Shown: positions 36,764 through 45,994 of the stretch, piece after piece | Layout of the letters: every line of letters begins with the position of its first letter | Numbering within the stretch: position 1 is the stretch's first letter | Origin: Mycobacterium sp. ITM-2016-00317 | GTDB taxonomy: Bacteria; Actinomycetota; Actinomycetes; Mycobacteriales; Mycobacteriaceae | Direction of reading: 5' to 3' | DNA: 64,000 nucleotides | NCBI RefSeq assembly: GCF_002968295.1 | Contig: NZ_CP134399.1 | Span: 1,550,001-1,614,000 of the forward strand | Translations under genes and position numbers: made by a program | Notes under the pieces: generated by a model | The model's database searches: none | The model's input: only the letters and a program-made list of their open reading frames with translations | What the model was told of the DNA's origin: nothing

Positions 36764-37567
36764 ATGGGCTCTGTGACGCGGGTACTTGCGGTCGCCAATC
36801 AAAAGGGTGGGGTCGCCAAGACGACGACGGTCGCATCAGTCGGCGCGGCGATGGTGGAGATGGGCAAGAAGGTGTTGCTCGTCGACCTCGACCCGCAGGG
36901 GTCGCTGACCTTCTCGCTCGGCCATGATCCGGACAAACTACCGGTCTCGGTGCACGAAGTGCTGCTCGGCGACGTCGAACCGGATGCCGCGCTGGTGCAG
37001 ACCCCAGAAGGCATGACGTTGCTGCCCGCCAACATCGACCTCGCAGGCGCGGAAGCCATGCTGCTGATGCGGGCGGGCCGGGAACACGCGCTCAAGCGCG
37101 CGCTGGACAAGATCATCGGCGAGTTCGACGTCGTGCTCATCGACTGCCCGCCGTCGCTGGGCGTGCTGACCCTCAACGGGCTGACCGCGGCGAACGAGGT
37201 CGTGGTGCCGCTGCAGTGCGAGACGCTGGCGCACCGCGGCGTGGGTCAGTTCCTCCGCACCGTCGCCGACGTGCAGGCGATCACCAACCCCGGCCTGACG
37301 ATGCTCGGGGCGCTGCCCACCCTCTACGACGCGCGCACCACCCACAGCCGCGACGTGCTGTTCGACGTCGTCGACCGGTACAACCTGCCGGTGCTGGCCC
37401 CGCCGATCCCGCGCACCGTGCGCTTCGCCGAAGCCAGCGCGTCGGGGTCCTCGGTGCTCAGCGGCCGCAAGAACAAGGGCTCCACGGCCTACCGCGAGTT
37501 CGCGGCGGCGCTGCTCAAGCACTGGAAGACGGGCAAGGAACTGTCCACCTTCACGCCGGAGGTCTGA
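36764..37567 (+). CDS. ParA/Soj-family ATPase (Rv3213c-like)
   Basis: A 267-residue P-loop ATPase with the deviant Walker A NQKGGVAKTTT, Walker A' LLVDLDPQGS and Walker B VVLIDCPPSLGVLTLN. It is a chromosomal ParA-like protein distinct from the parAB near the origin: no parB is adjacent. Its role is unknown; candidates are positioning of polar complexes or interaction with cell-wall machinery. The ATG at 36764 is used; a GTG at 36773 is an alternative. It is divergent from gpm2 and convergent with the membrane-anchored protein gene (8-bp gap). Confidence 0.88.
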   Translation: MGSVTRVLAVANQKGGVAKTTTVASVGAAMVEMGKKVLLVDLDPQGSLTFSLGHDPDKLPVSVHEVLLGDVEPDAALVQTPEGMTLLPANIDLAGAEAMLLMRAGREHALKRALDKIIGEFDVVLIDCPPSLGVLTLNGLTAANEVVVPLQCETLAHRGVGQFLRTVADVQAITNPGLTMLGALPTLYDARTTHSRDVLFDVVDRYNLPVLAPPIPRTVRFAEASASGSSVLSGRKNKGSTAYREFAAALLKHWKTGKELSTFTPEV

Positions 37568-37575
37568 CCGGGCCC

Positions 37576-38787
37576 TCAGCCCAGCGCGACCAGTTGGTCG
37601 CCGCGCTGCTCCAGCAGCGTCGACCCGGCCACCGCGGGCACCACCGGTCCGGCGACATCAGGCCGCTGCAGCGGGACGTGTCGGTCGCCGGTGCCCGTCA
37701 TCGGATCGAACACGTCGTAGCCGGAGCTGACCGGCACGAGCAACTGCCCGGCCATCACCGTCGCGGGCCCGACCGGCGCGTCCGGGCCGGACGCGGCGAT
37801 CGTGTACTTGTACCGAAGATCGTTGGCGGAGAACACCATCAGTGCGTCCCCGGTCCACCAGGTGATCACGTCGCCGGCCCGCGACGACGTCGCGCCCGGG
37901 ACCGGCTCACCGTCGACCACGGTGCTGTCGATCACCACGCCGGTGTCGTCGATGATGTCCACCCGGGGCTTCGGGGTCGGCACGTACAGCGCGGTGGCCG
38001 TGTCCGTCACCGCCACCACGCGGGCGCCGGTGCCGTCGGCCACACCCTTCTGCTGGACGTACTTGAGCTCCGGGGCGGCTTCGTCGTCGGACGGCCGCAG
38101 CATCGTCAGCCGCAGATCATCCTGGCCTTCGCAGGACTCCAGCACCGACACCGAACTGGAACTGGCCGCCGCGTCGACGAACCGGCACACCGGGGCGGCA
38201 GGCACGCCGGGATTGATCGGGGCATCCAGAGCGCCGTAGCTCAGCATCCGCACCATGTCCGAGCGCCACATCTCCAACCGGGTCTCCCCGGCGGACAGCA
38301 CCGTGGTGCCGTCACCGGACAGCGTCACGTGCCGGTCGGCGTAGCTGGTGCGGGCCGGACCCCGCCTGCCGGTCTTGGCGTCGACGGTGCTGACCTGTCC
38401 GCACCCGCGGACGTCGGGGTAGACCGCGACCGCGTAGTTGTAGACCCAGGTGACGCCGCACAGCTCGCGATCGCGGGCATAGCTCCACAGCGAGGCCCCG
38501 GTGATCGGGTCGCGGCCCTCCATCGCACGGCCGTCGCCGGTGACGACAGTGCCGCCGACGACCACCGGTGCGGAGGTCTTCGCGCTGGGCGCTGCCCACT
38601 GCTCTTCGAGCGAATCAGGTACGGCCGCAGCCGGTTTCAGGCTGGGAACGGGTTCCGCGGCGGGACGGCTGACGGTGGCCCTGGCGTCGCTGGTCCACCA
38701 CACGACGACGGCAACCAGGACGACGACCGCAGCGATGGCCGCGGCCGCCACCAGGTCCGCCCGAGTACGGCGTTCGGGTCTGACCAA
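37576..38787 (-). CDS. Membrane-anchored beta-propeller-like protein (Rv3212-like)
   Basis: A 403-residue protein. After about 12 charged residues (RPERRTRAD) there is one hydrophobic segment, LVAAAAIAAVVVLVAVVVWW. A long extracytoplasmic region follows, made of repeated strand-rich units (GGTVVTGDGRAMEGRDP, TLSGDGTTVL, RVVAVTDTATALYV, VPVSSGYDVFDPMTG) that resemble a PQQ-type beta propeller. Four or more cysteines (ELCGV, GCGQV, VCRFV, ESCEG) could form disulfides outside the membrane. The start is inferred as the TTG at 38787, 10 bases after the rhlE stop, since it gives the expected length; no ribosome site is obvious. Function unknown. Confidence 0.75.
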   Translation of the reverse strand: MVRPERRTRADLVAAAAIAAVVVLVAVVVWWTSDARATVSRPAAEPVPSLKPAAAVPDSLEEQWAAPSAKTSAPVVVGGTVVTGDGRAMEGRDPITGASLWSYARDRELCGVTWVYNYAVAVYPDVRGCGQVSTVDAKTGRRGPARTSYADRHVTLSGDGTTVLSAGETRLEMWRSDMVRMLSYGALDAPINPGVPAAPVCRFVDAAASSSSVSVLESCEGQDDLRLTMLRPSDDEAAPELKYVQQKGVADGTGARVVAVTDTATALYVPTPKPRVDIIDDTGVVIDSTVVDGEPVPGATSSRAGDVITWWTGDALMVFSANDLRYKYTIAASGPDAPVGPATVMAGQLLVPVSSGYDVFDPMTGTGDRHVPLQRPDVAGPVVPAVAGSTLLEQRGDQLVALG

Positions 38788-38797
38788 CGGAGTCGGG

Positions 38798-40312
38798 TCA
38801 GTTGGTGCCGGTGCCCGCGGCGGCAGCCTTGCCGGGCCTGCGGCGCCGACGACGACGGCCGGACCGCGCACCGGCCTCACCTGACTCGGTGCTCGCGTTC
38901 TCGGTCTCCGGCGCTGCCTGCTCGGTCGTGCCCTCGGGGTGGCCGCTGACCGCCTTGCCCCCGCGCGTCCGGCGCCGGGTGCGGTTGCGCGCCGGCCGCT
39001 CGCCCGTCTCACGGGGCTCGCGGGATTCACGGGATTCACGGGATTCACGCTTGGGCTTGTCCGACGAGCGTGCCTTGCCGACCGTGCCGCCCGCATCTGC
39101 CGGGATGTTGAGTTCCTCGTAGAGGTGCGGCGAGTTCGAATACGTCTCGGCGGGGTCAGGGGTGTCGAGGCCCAGCGCCTTGTCGATCATCGTCCAGCGC
39201 GGCAGCTCGTCCCAGTCGACCAGGGTGACCGCGATGCCGGTCTTGCCCGCGCGGCCGGTGCGGCCGATGCGGTGCACGTAGGCCTGCTCGTCCTCGGGGA
39301 TCTGGAAGTTGATGACGTGCGTGATGTCGTCGATGTCGATACCCCGAGCGGCCACGTCGGTGGCGACCAGCACGTCGACCTCACCGGTGCGGAACGACTT
39401 CAGCGCCTTCTCCCGCGCGCCCTGTCCCAGGTCGCCGTGCACGGCGCCGACCTTGAAGCCGCGCTCGGCCAGCTCGTCGGCGACCTTCTGCGCGGTGCGC
39501 TTGGTGCGGGTGAAGATCATCGTCGCGCCGCGGCCCTCGGCCTGCAGGATACGGGCGACCATCTCGACCTTGTCGAGCGCGTGCGCACGGTAGGCGAACT
39601 GCTCGGTGCTGTCGTGCGTGGCCGACGAATGCGGCGCCTCGGCGCGGATGTGCGTCGGCTGGGTCATGAACGTGCGGGCCAGCGTGATGATCGGATCCGG
39701 CATGGTGGCCGAGAACAGCATGGCCTGGCGCTTGGCCGGGATCTGCTTGAGGATCCGCTCGATGTCGGGCAGGAAGCCCAGGTCGAGCATCTCGTCGGCC
39801 TCGTCGAGGACGAGCACGCTGAGTCCGCCGAGCTGCAGGTGGCCCTGCTGGGCCAGGTCGAGCAGCCGGCCCGGGGTGCCGACGACGACGTCGACGCCCT
39901 TCTGCAGCGCCTCGATCTGCGGCTCGTAGGGGCGTCCGCCGTAGATTGCGGTCACCGTCAGCTTGCGGGTGTCGTCGGCCATCAGGTGCTTCGACGCGCC
40001 GACGAGGTCCTCGTAGACCTGGATGCAGAGCTCACGGGTCGGGACGACGATCAGGGCGCGCGGGATGCCGGTCAGTGGCCGTTCGGTGTCGGTGGTGATC
40101 CGATGCAGCAACGGCACGCCGAAGGCGAAGGTCTTGCCCATGCCGGTGCGGGCCTGGCCGATCAGATCGTCGCCGGCCAGTGCCAGCGGCAGGGTCAGCT
40201 CCTGGATCGCGAAGGCGTGTTCGATACCTTGCTCAGCGAGTGCGCGGACGATCTCGTCACGTACTCCGAGCTGGGCGAATGTGGGGTTTGGATGTGTAGT
40301 TACGGGTGTCAT
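38798..40312 (-). CDS. rhlE: DEAD-box ATP-dependent RNA helicase RhlE
   Basis: A 504-residue helicase. Core motifs are the Q motif (FAIQELTLPLALAG), motif I ARTGMGKT, motif II LDEADEML, motif III SATMP and motif VI HRIGRTGRAGKTG. The C-terminal 120 residues are basic, Arg/Gly/Glu-rich and probably disordered, with SRESRESREPRE from a 9-bp tandem repeat. It unwinds structured RNA and is associated with RNA degradation and ribosome assembly. The gene matches Rv3211. The 248-bp stretch between its ATG and the divergent gene at 40561 shows no gene; it probably holds a long regulated 5' leader. Confidence 0.94.
   Translation of the reverse strand: MTPVTTHPNPTFAQLGVRDEIVRALAEQGIEHAFAIQELTLPLALAGDDLIGQARTGMGKTFAFGVPLLHRITTDTERPLTGIPRALIVVPTRELCIQVYEDLVGASKHLMADDTRKLTVTAIYGGRPYEPQIEALQKGVDVVVGTPGRLLDLAQQGHLQLGGLSVLVLDEADEMLDLGFLPDIERILKQIPAKRQAMLFSATMPDPIITLARTFMTQPTHIRAEAPHSSATHDSTEQFAYRAHALDKVEMVARILQAEGRGATMIFTRTKRTAQKVADELAERGFKVGAVHGDLGQGAREKALKSFRTGEVDVLVATDVAARGIDIDDITHVINFQIPEDEQAYVHRIGRTGRAGKTGIAVTLVDWDELPRWTMIDKALGLDTPDPAETYSNSPHLYEELNIPADAGGTVGKARSSDKPKRESRESRESREPRETGERPARNRTRRRTRGGKAVSGHPEGTTEQAAPETENASTESGEAGARSGRRRRRRRPGKAAAAGTGTN
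39022..39048. repeat. Three perfect copies of a 9-bp repeat inside rhlE
   Basis: The unit GGGATTCAC occurs three times without gaps and encodes SRE repeats in the disordered RhlE tail. The length is a multiple of three, so copy-number change would not break the frame. Confidence 0.85.
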
Positions 40313-40560
40313 GCTCGGGAAACGAAGCCTTTCACTTATTCCTCATGCGTTCCACGCGCGCACGAGTTGTGAAGAGAACTTCGCCGGGCCCTGCGCTGAG
40401 GAGGCGGGCCGCCGCGTGCACGCACATTTCTTAGGTGTCTGCGGCCAGAGCGGTCGGCGAATGGTTCGATCCGTCGGCACCTGCGCCGACACCGGGTCCC
40501 ATGGTAGCCGGTCGAGCCCGCTGGAGCCGCATCGCCGGGCCCGGAGTCTAGAGTTGGTCC

Positions 40561-41274
40561 ATGTCTTCGACGTCCTCAGCGGCCGCTGAATCCGCCCGCG
40601 CGAGCGAGCCGGAGGAACCGGCGGGGTCGCGCGTCTCGTCCGGGCATCCCGGCATCAACGAGCTGTTCGCGCTGCTCGCCTACGGTGAGGTCGCGGCGTT
40701 CTACCGCCTCACCGAGGAGGCGCGGATGGCGCCGAACCTCAACGGCCGGATCAACATGGCCAGCATGGCGGCCGCCGAGATGAACCACTACGAGGTGCTG
40801 CGCGACGCGCTGGCGCGCCGCGGCGTGGACATCGTCCCCGCGATGACGAAGTACGCGTCCGCGCTGGAGAACTACCACCGCCTGACCACGCCGAGCACGT
40901 GGCTGGAGGCGCTGGTCAAGACCTATATCGGTGATGCGCTGGCCGCCGACTTCTACCTGGAGATCGCCGACGTGATGCCCGCCGACGTGGCCCACGTCGT
41001 GCGTTCGGTGCTGTCGGAGACCGCGCACTCGCAGTTCGTGGTGGCCGAGGTGCGGGCCGCGGTGACGGCCAGCGACCGGCAGCGGCACCGGTTGGCGCTG
41101 TGGTCGCGGCGGCTGCTGGGCGAAGCGATCACCCAGGCCCAGTACGTGCTGGCCGAACACGACGAGCTGGTTGAGCTGGTGATGTCGGGCGGCGGACTGT
41201 CGCACATGACCGACTTCTTCGACCGGCTGCAGCAGACCCACGCCAACCGCATGCAGGAGCTCGGCCTCGCCTGA
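40561..41274 (+). CDS. Ferritin-like/MiaE_2-fold protein (Rv3210c-like)
   Basis: A 237-residue helical protein. After a 30-residue low-complexity tail comes a four-helix bundle with the di-iron-like residues: Glu in AYGEVAAFYRLTEEA, Glu/His in AAEMNHYEVLRDAL, and Glu/His in LSETAHSQFVVAEV. This places it with the ferritin-like superfamily related to MiaE-type tRNA hydroxylases. No substrate is established. It is divergent from rhlE and is followed by a strong inverted repeat shared with the convergent gene. Confidence 0.82.
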   Translation: MSSTSSAAAESARASEPEEPAGSRVSSGHPGINELFALLAYGEVAAFYRLTEEARMAPNLNGRINMASMAAAEMNHYEVLRDALARRGVDIVPAMTKYASALENYHRLTTPSTWLEALVKTYIGDALAADFYLEIADVMPADVAHVVRSVLSETAHSQFVVAEVRAAVTASDRQRHRLALWSRRLLGEAITQAQYVLAEHDELVELVMSGGGLSHMTDFFDRLQQTHANRMQELGLA

Positions 41275-41289
41275 CCGAGCGTGTCTTCG

Positions 41290-41352
41290 CGCCGAAATCG
41301 CATTCCGTGCGGTCCTGAGTCGAAGAACGCCGCGCGGAATGCGATTTCGGCG
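41290..41352. terminator. Large inverted repeat between two convergent genes
   Basis: Perfect 18-bp arms (41290-41307 CGCCGAAATCGCATTCCG and 41335-41352) enclose a 27-base loop. It starts 15 bases after the ferritin-like gene and ends 7 bases before the stop codon of the convergent gene, so it can terminate both. A sequence-related element lies at 42689-42753. Confidence 0.75.
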
Positions 41353-41359
41353 GTGAGGG

Positions 41360-42172
41360 TCAGCGGGTGCAGTTCGTGATGATCGAGTTGTTGTTCTGCG
41401 CCGCGATCAGCGAGCCGTTGGCGTCCAGGATCGCGCAGTTGAGCTGACCGGACACGCTGGTCGCGGTCACCGAGCTCAGCGCCACCCCCGGATTGAGCAC
41501 CAGCGTCTTCGACCACGGCAGCGCAACGTTCACGTCGGTCTTCAGCGCGCCCTGCTCGTCGGTGTAGATCACGGTCACCAGGTCGAGCAGCTGGCGGTTG
41601 CCCGTGATGCGGTAGGTGACCGTCCCGGCGGCGGCCGCGGGCGGCGGCGGCGCGGCCTGCGGTGCGGGCAGCACCGGAGCGGGCACGGTCGGGGCCGGTG
41701 TGGGGATCTCGGCGGTCGGGGTCACGGTGGTGACGGTCTCGGCCGGCAGCGAAGGCGCCGCCGCGGCGGGCGCGCGGGGCACCGGTGCGGCGGACGGTTC
41801 CGGGGCCGAACTCGACGGCACCGGGGCGGCCACGGTCGCCGACACCGATCCGCTGTCGCCGCCGCCCAGGATCATGCTCACGCCGATCACCGCGACGAAC
41901 AGAACGGCGCCGGCCACGCCCGCGATCCACATCCAGCGGCGGTCCAGCTTCTCCTCGTCGAGGTAGTCGTCGTAGTCCTCGACGCCGTCGTCGGCGCCGC
42001 GGTAGTCCCCGGGGAACGGGGGTAGCGCGTCGGTGTCCAGATCGCCGTAGTGATCCGGGTCGTCATCTCGGTAGCTCCCGTAGGAGCCGTATCCACGGTC
42101 GCCCCGAGGGCTTCGGATCCGCTCGGTCGGCGTCAGGGAATACGGTGAATTCGCGGTGTATGGCCTGTTCAT
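41360..42172 (-). CDS. Membrane protein with MmpS-like C-terminal domain (Rv3209-like)
   Basis: A 270-residue protein. Residues 1-78 are acidic, Tyr/Asp-rich and cytoplasmic. One transmembrane helix follows (WMWIAGVAGAVLFVAVIGVSMIL). Next comes a Pro/Ala/Thr-rich linker of about 80 residues. The C-terminal domain (TVTYRITGNRQLLDLVTVIYTDEQG, then LPWSKTLVLNPGVALSSVTATS and CAILDANGSLI with two cysteines) is the beta-sandwich seen in MmpS accessory proteins. No mmpL gene is adjacent. Its role may be in cell-envelope transport or stability; this is inference. Confidence 0.8.
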   Translation of the reverse strand: MNRPYTANSPYSLTPTERIRSPRGDRGYGSYGSYRDDDPDHYGDLDTDALPPFPGDYRGADDGVEDYDDYLDEEKLDRRWMWIAGVAGAVLFVAVIGVSMILGGGDSGSVSATVAAPVPSSSAPEPSAAPVPRAPAAAAPSLPAETVTTVTPTAEIPTPAPTVPAPVLPAPQAAPPPPAAAAGTVTYRITGNRQLLDLVTVIYTDEQGALKTDVNVALPWSKTLVLNPGVALSSVTATSVSGQLNCAILDANGSLIAAQNNNSIITNCTR

Positions 42173-42418
42173 GCAGCTGTCCCAGTCGTCTTTTCCGATT
42201 TCCCGGCCGATGCTACTGAGGCAGAAGTGACGGATGGGACGGACGCGCCTGCCCCGCGGTCACGGTCGGGACTCGGTTCGGTCGCTGCGGCGTTATTGCC
42301 CCCGCGCGGCCTGCGCGCGATTTCGCCCATCGCGTACGCGGGTCCCGACACCGCCTCAGCGGGCCGACGTCCACTAGCCTCCTTGGAGTACGAGCACACG
42401 AACAGAAGGGTTCCCACC

Positions 42419-42667
42419 GTGGAGGTCAAGATCGGTGTCACCGACAGCCCGCGCGAGTTGATTCTGGCCAGCGCGCAGACGCCGGCCGAGGTGGAGAAGT
42501 TGGTCACCGACGCGCTGAGCGGAGATCCCAGCGTGCTGGCTCTCACCGACGAGAAGGGTCGCCGGTTCCTGGTGCAGTCCACCCGGATCGCTTACGTCGA
42601 GATCGGCGCCGCCGACTCGCGTCGGGTCGGATTCGGCGTCGTCGGCGCAGAGGTCGCCAAGGGCTAG
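42419..42667 (+). CDS. DUF3107 protein (TB9.4, Rv3208A-like)
   Basis: An 82-residue small acidic protein starting EVKIGVTDSPRELILAS and ending SRRVGFGVVGAEVAKG. It is a conserved actinobacterial family of unknown function. The GTG at 42419 was chosen because AGAAGGG precedes it and the start matches the family; the frame is open to 42227. The 246-bp region separating it from the divergent MmpS-like gene contains its promoter and no gene I can support. Confidence 0.88.
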   Translation: MEVKIGVTDSPRELILASAQTPAEVEKLVTDALSGDPSVLALTDEKGRRFLVQSTRIAYVEIGAADSRRVGFGVVGAEVAKG

Positions 42668-42688
42668 CTGGGCGTCACAGACGACGTG

Positions 42689-42753
42689 GCGCCGAAACTG
42701 CATTCCAGTAGCGAACGTTCGCGAGAACGCCTACGCAGGTGCAGTTTCGGCGC
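42689..42753. terminator. Inverted repeat between the DUF3107 gene and fasR
   Basis: Perfect 14-bp arms (GCGCCGAAACTGCA at 42689-42702 and its complement at 42740-42753) enclose a 37-base loop that itself holds the perfect 12-bp palindrome GCGAACGTTCGC (42711-42722). The arm resembles the one at 41290. It lies between convergent genes, so a bidirectional terminator is likely. Confidence 0.7.
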
Positions 42754-42762
42754 GCGCTCGGT

Positions 42763-43533
<771 letters not shown>

Positions 43534-43658
43534 TCACATCGCTGCACACGCGGGACCCCGGTGTTTGCGGACCTCAGGTGGCGCGCCAGAGCGGCTTGTC
43601 CTTCGCGCTGTGACATCCTGTTCCGGTGGCCTACGACTCCCGCACGCGAGGAGGACCA

Positions 43659-44684
43659 ATGGGTCCTGAGCGGCGCGGAGACGGCCGCGTCCCGGTGCTA
43701 CGCGACGATCGGCGCGAGCCGCTGCGCGCCCAGCGGGACCCGCTGGCCGAGCAGCCGGGCCGGATCCGGTCGAACCGCGACGAGCACAAGCGCTGGCGCA
43801 AGCAGACCTGGATCGGCCGGTTCGTCTCGACATACGGGTGGCGGGCCTACGCCCTACCGCTGCTCGTCGTGCTGACCGGCGTCGTCCTCTACCAGACGAT
43901 CGCCGGCACGAGCGCCCCCCAGGCGGTCGAGGACGAGGGGCCCGTGCAGGGACCCCCGACGATCGGCGTCCCGAGCACATCCATCGTCGGCGCCCCGCCC
44001 AAGGGTCTGACCCAGTTCGACGCCAACCTGCCGACCGGGATCCTGCCCGACGGCGGTCCGTTCACCGAGGCCGGCGCGCGCACCTGGCACGTCGTGCCCG
44101 GTGCCACCCCGCAGGTCGGGCAGGGCACCACCAAGGTGTTCACCTACACCGTCGAGGTCGAGGACGGCCTCGACACCACCACGTTCGGCGGCGACGACGG
44201 GTTCGCCCGGATGGTCAGCGAGACCCTGGCCAACCCGAAGAGTTGGACCCACAACCCTCAGTTCGCGTTCACCCGGGTCGACGCGGCCTCCGGCATCGTC
44301 CCCGACTTCCGGGTGTCGCTGACCTCCCCGATGACGATCCGTGACGGCTGCGGCTACGACATCCAGCTCGAGGCCTCCTGCTACAACCCGGCGTTCGACG
44401 GCCAGCCGCGGGTGTTCATCAACGAGGCCAGGTGGGTGCGCGGCGCGGTGCCGTTCCAGGGCGACATCGGTTCCTACCGGCAGTACGTGATCAACCACGA
44501 GGTCGGCCACGCCATCGGCTACCAGCGTCACGAGCAGTGCCCCGCCAACGGCGAGCTGGCGCCGATCATGATGCAGCAGACGTTCTCGACCAACAACACC
44601 GACGCAGCCAAGTTCGACCCCGGGACCGTCACCCCGGACGGGCACACGTGCCGCTTCAACCCGTGGCCGTACCCGATCGCCTAG
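43659..44684 (+). CDS. DUF3152 membrane-anchored metalloprotease-like protein (Rv3207c-like)
   Basis: A 341-residue protein. About 60 basic residues precede a single hydrophobic segment (YALPLLVVLTGVVLYQTIAG), so the bulk is extracytoplasmic. The C-terminal DUF3152 domain contains a zincin-type HEVGHAIGYQRH motif (HExxHxxGxxxH) and paired cysteines (DGCGYD, ASCYNP, EQCPANG, HTCRF). This predicts a zinc metalloprotease, though activity of the family is not established. The ATG at 43659 has AGGAGG at good distance; a GTG at 43626 is an in-frame alternative. Confidence 0.83.
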   Translation: MGPERRGDGRVPVLRDDRREPLRAQRDPLAEQPGRIRSNRDEHKRWRKQTWIGRFVSTYGWRAYALPLLVVLTGVVLYQTIAGTSAPQAVEDEGPVQGPPTIGVPSTSIVGAPPKGLTQFDANLPTGILPDGGPFTEAGARTWHVVPGATPQVGQGTTKVFTYTVEVEDGLDTTTFGGDDGFARMVSETLANPKSWTHNPQFAFTRVDAASGIVPDFRVSLTSPMTIRDGCGYDIQLEASCYNPAFDGQPRVFINEARWVRGAVPFQGDIGSYRQYVINHEVGHAIGYQRHEQCPANGELAPIMMQQTFSTNNTDAAKFDPGTVTPDGHTCRFNPWPYPIA

Positions 44685-44779
44685 CAGCCCCACGACCGGC
44701 CGGGAAGCGACGGGCCCTCGTTGCTGTTGGAAGCCGTACCTGCTGAGATGGTCTGACAGCCAAACCAAGGAGAATTTCG

Positions 44780-45958
44780 GTGTCGACACCGTTGCCGCCG
44801 CTGGTCGAGCCAGCGGCTGAACTCACCCGCGAAGAGGTGGCGCGCTACAGCCGCCACCTGATCATTCCCGACCTCGGCCTGGACGGGCAGAAGCGGCTGA
44901 AGAACGCCCGCGTGCTGGTCATCGGCGCCGGCGGGCTGGGTTCACCCACCCTGCTCTACCTGGCCGCGGCCGGTGTCGGCACCATCGGCATCGTCGAGTT
45001 CGACGTCGTCGACGAGTCCAACCTGCAGCGTCAGATCATCCACGGCGTGTCCGACATCGGCCGGTCCAAGGCGCAGAGCGCCAAGGACTCGATCGCCGAG
45101 ATCAACCCGCTCGTCGACGTGGTGCTGCACGAGTTCCGGCTGGAACCCGACAACGCGGTGCAGCTGTTCGAGCAGTACGACCTGATCCTGGACGGCACCG
45201 ACAACTTCGCCACCCGGTACCTGGTCAACGACGCCGCCGTGCTGGCAGGCAAGCCCTACGTATGGGGGTCGATCTACCGGTTCGAGGGCCAGGTGTCGAT
45301 CTTCTGGGAGGACGCCCCGGACGGTCTGGGCCTGAACTACCGCGACCTGTACCCCGAGCCGCCGCCGCCGGGGATGGTGCCGTCGTGCGCCGAGGGTGGC
45401 GTGCTGGGCATCCTGTGCTCGTCGATCGCGTCGGTGATGGGCACCGAGGCGATCAAGCTGATCACCGGTATCGGCGAGCCGCTGCTGGGCCGGCTGATGG
45501 TCTACGACGCGCTGGACATGACCTATCGCACGATCAAGATCCGCAAGGATCCGTCGACGCCCAAGATCACCGAGCTCATCGACTACGAGGCGTTCTGCGG
45601 GGTGGTCTCCGACGAGGCCGCCGAGGCCGCCGCCGAGTCGACGATCACCCCGCGCGAGCTTCGGGAGCTGCTGGACTCGGGCAAGCCGCTGTCGCTGATC
45701 GACGTCCGGGAACCCGTCGAATGGGATATCAATCACATCGAGGGCGCGGAGCTGATTCCCAAGGGCGCGTTCGAATCCGGTGAAGCGCTGGCCAAGCTGA
45801 AGGTCGACCGGACGCCGGTGTTCTACTGCAAGACCGGGATCCGCTCGGCCGAGGTGCTCGCCATCGTCAAGAAGGCCGGGTTCTCCGACGCGCTGCACGT
45901 GCAGGGCGGGATCGTGGCCTGGGGCAAGCAACTCGAACCCGACATGGTGATGTACTAA
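44780..45958 (+). CDS. moeZ: Adenylyltransferase/sulfurtransferase MoeZ
   Basis: A 392-residue fusion. The E1-like domain (nucleotide loop IGAGGLGSP near 49-56, SNLQRQ with the catalytic Arg, TDNFATR) activates the C-terminus of ubiquitin-like sulfur carriers. The rhodanese domain carries the active-site loop CKTGIR with Cys near 350. In mycobacteria MoeZ supplies sulfur for molybdopterin (MoaD2) and for cysteine synthesis through CysO. The AAGGAG ribosome site is strong and the start is a GTG. It matches Rv3206c/moeB1. Confidence 0.95.
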   Translation: MSTPLPPLVEPAAELTREEVARYSRHLIIPDLGLDGQKRLKNARVLVIGAGGLGSPTLLYLAAAGVGTIGIVEFDVVDESNLQRQIIHGVSDIGRSKAQSAKDSIAEINPLVDVVLHEFRLEPDNAVQLFEQYDLILDGTDNFATRYLVNDAAVLAGKPYVWGSIYRFEGQVSIFWEDAPDGLGLNYRDLYPEPPPPGMVPSCAEGGVLGILCSSIASVMGTEAIKLITGIGEPLLGRLMVYDALDMTYRTIKIRKDPSTPKITELIDYEAFCGVVSDEAAEAAAESTITPRELRELLDSGKPLSLIDVREPVEWDINHIEGAELIPKGAFESGEALAKLKVDRTPVFYCKTGIRSAEVLAIVKKAGFSDALHVQGGIVAWGKQLEPDMVMY

Positions 45959-45994
45959 CGCCGGGTTTGCCGTCGCGGCAATTAGGCTGTGCCG

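Noticed and set aside
39001..39060. Short direct repeats that might suggest a CRISPR array
   Set aside because: The 9-bp units are contiguous without spacers and lie in frame inside rhlE.
40313..40560. A gene or riboswitch in the rhlE/ferritin-like divergent gap
   Set aside because: No ORF with a ribosome site and no recognisable riboswitch fold could be seen; treated as promoter/leader DNA.
42227..42418. N-terminal extension of the DUF3107 protein
   Set aside because: The frame is open but the upstream part is low-complexity and lacks family similarity; the GTG at 42419 has the ribosome site and the conserved start.
44724..44780. Possible SigH promoter (GGAAGC) before moeZ
   Set aside because: The -35 deviates from GGAAY and no matching -10 is present at the right distance; control of moeZ by SigH cannot be read from this sequence.
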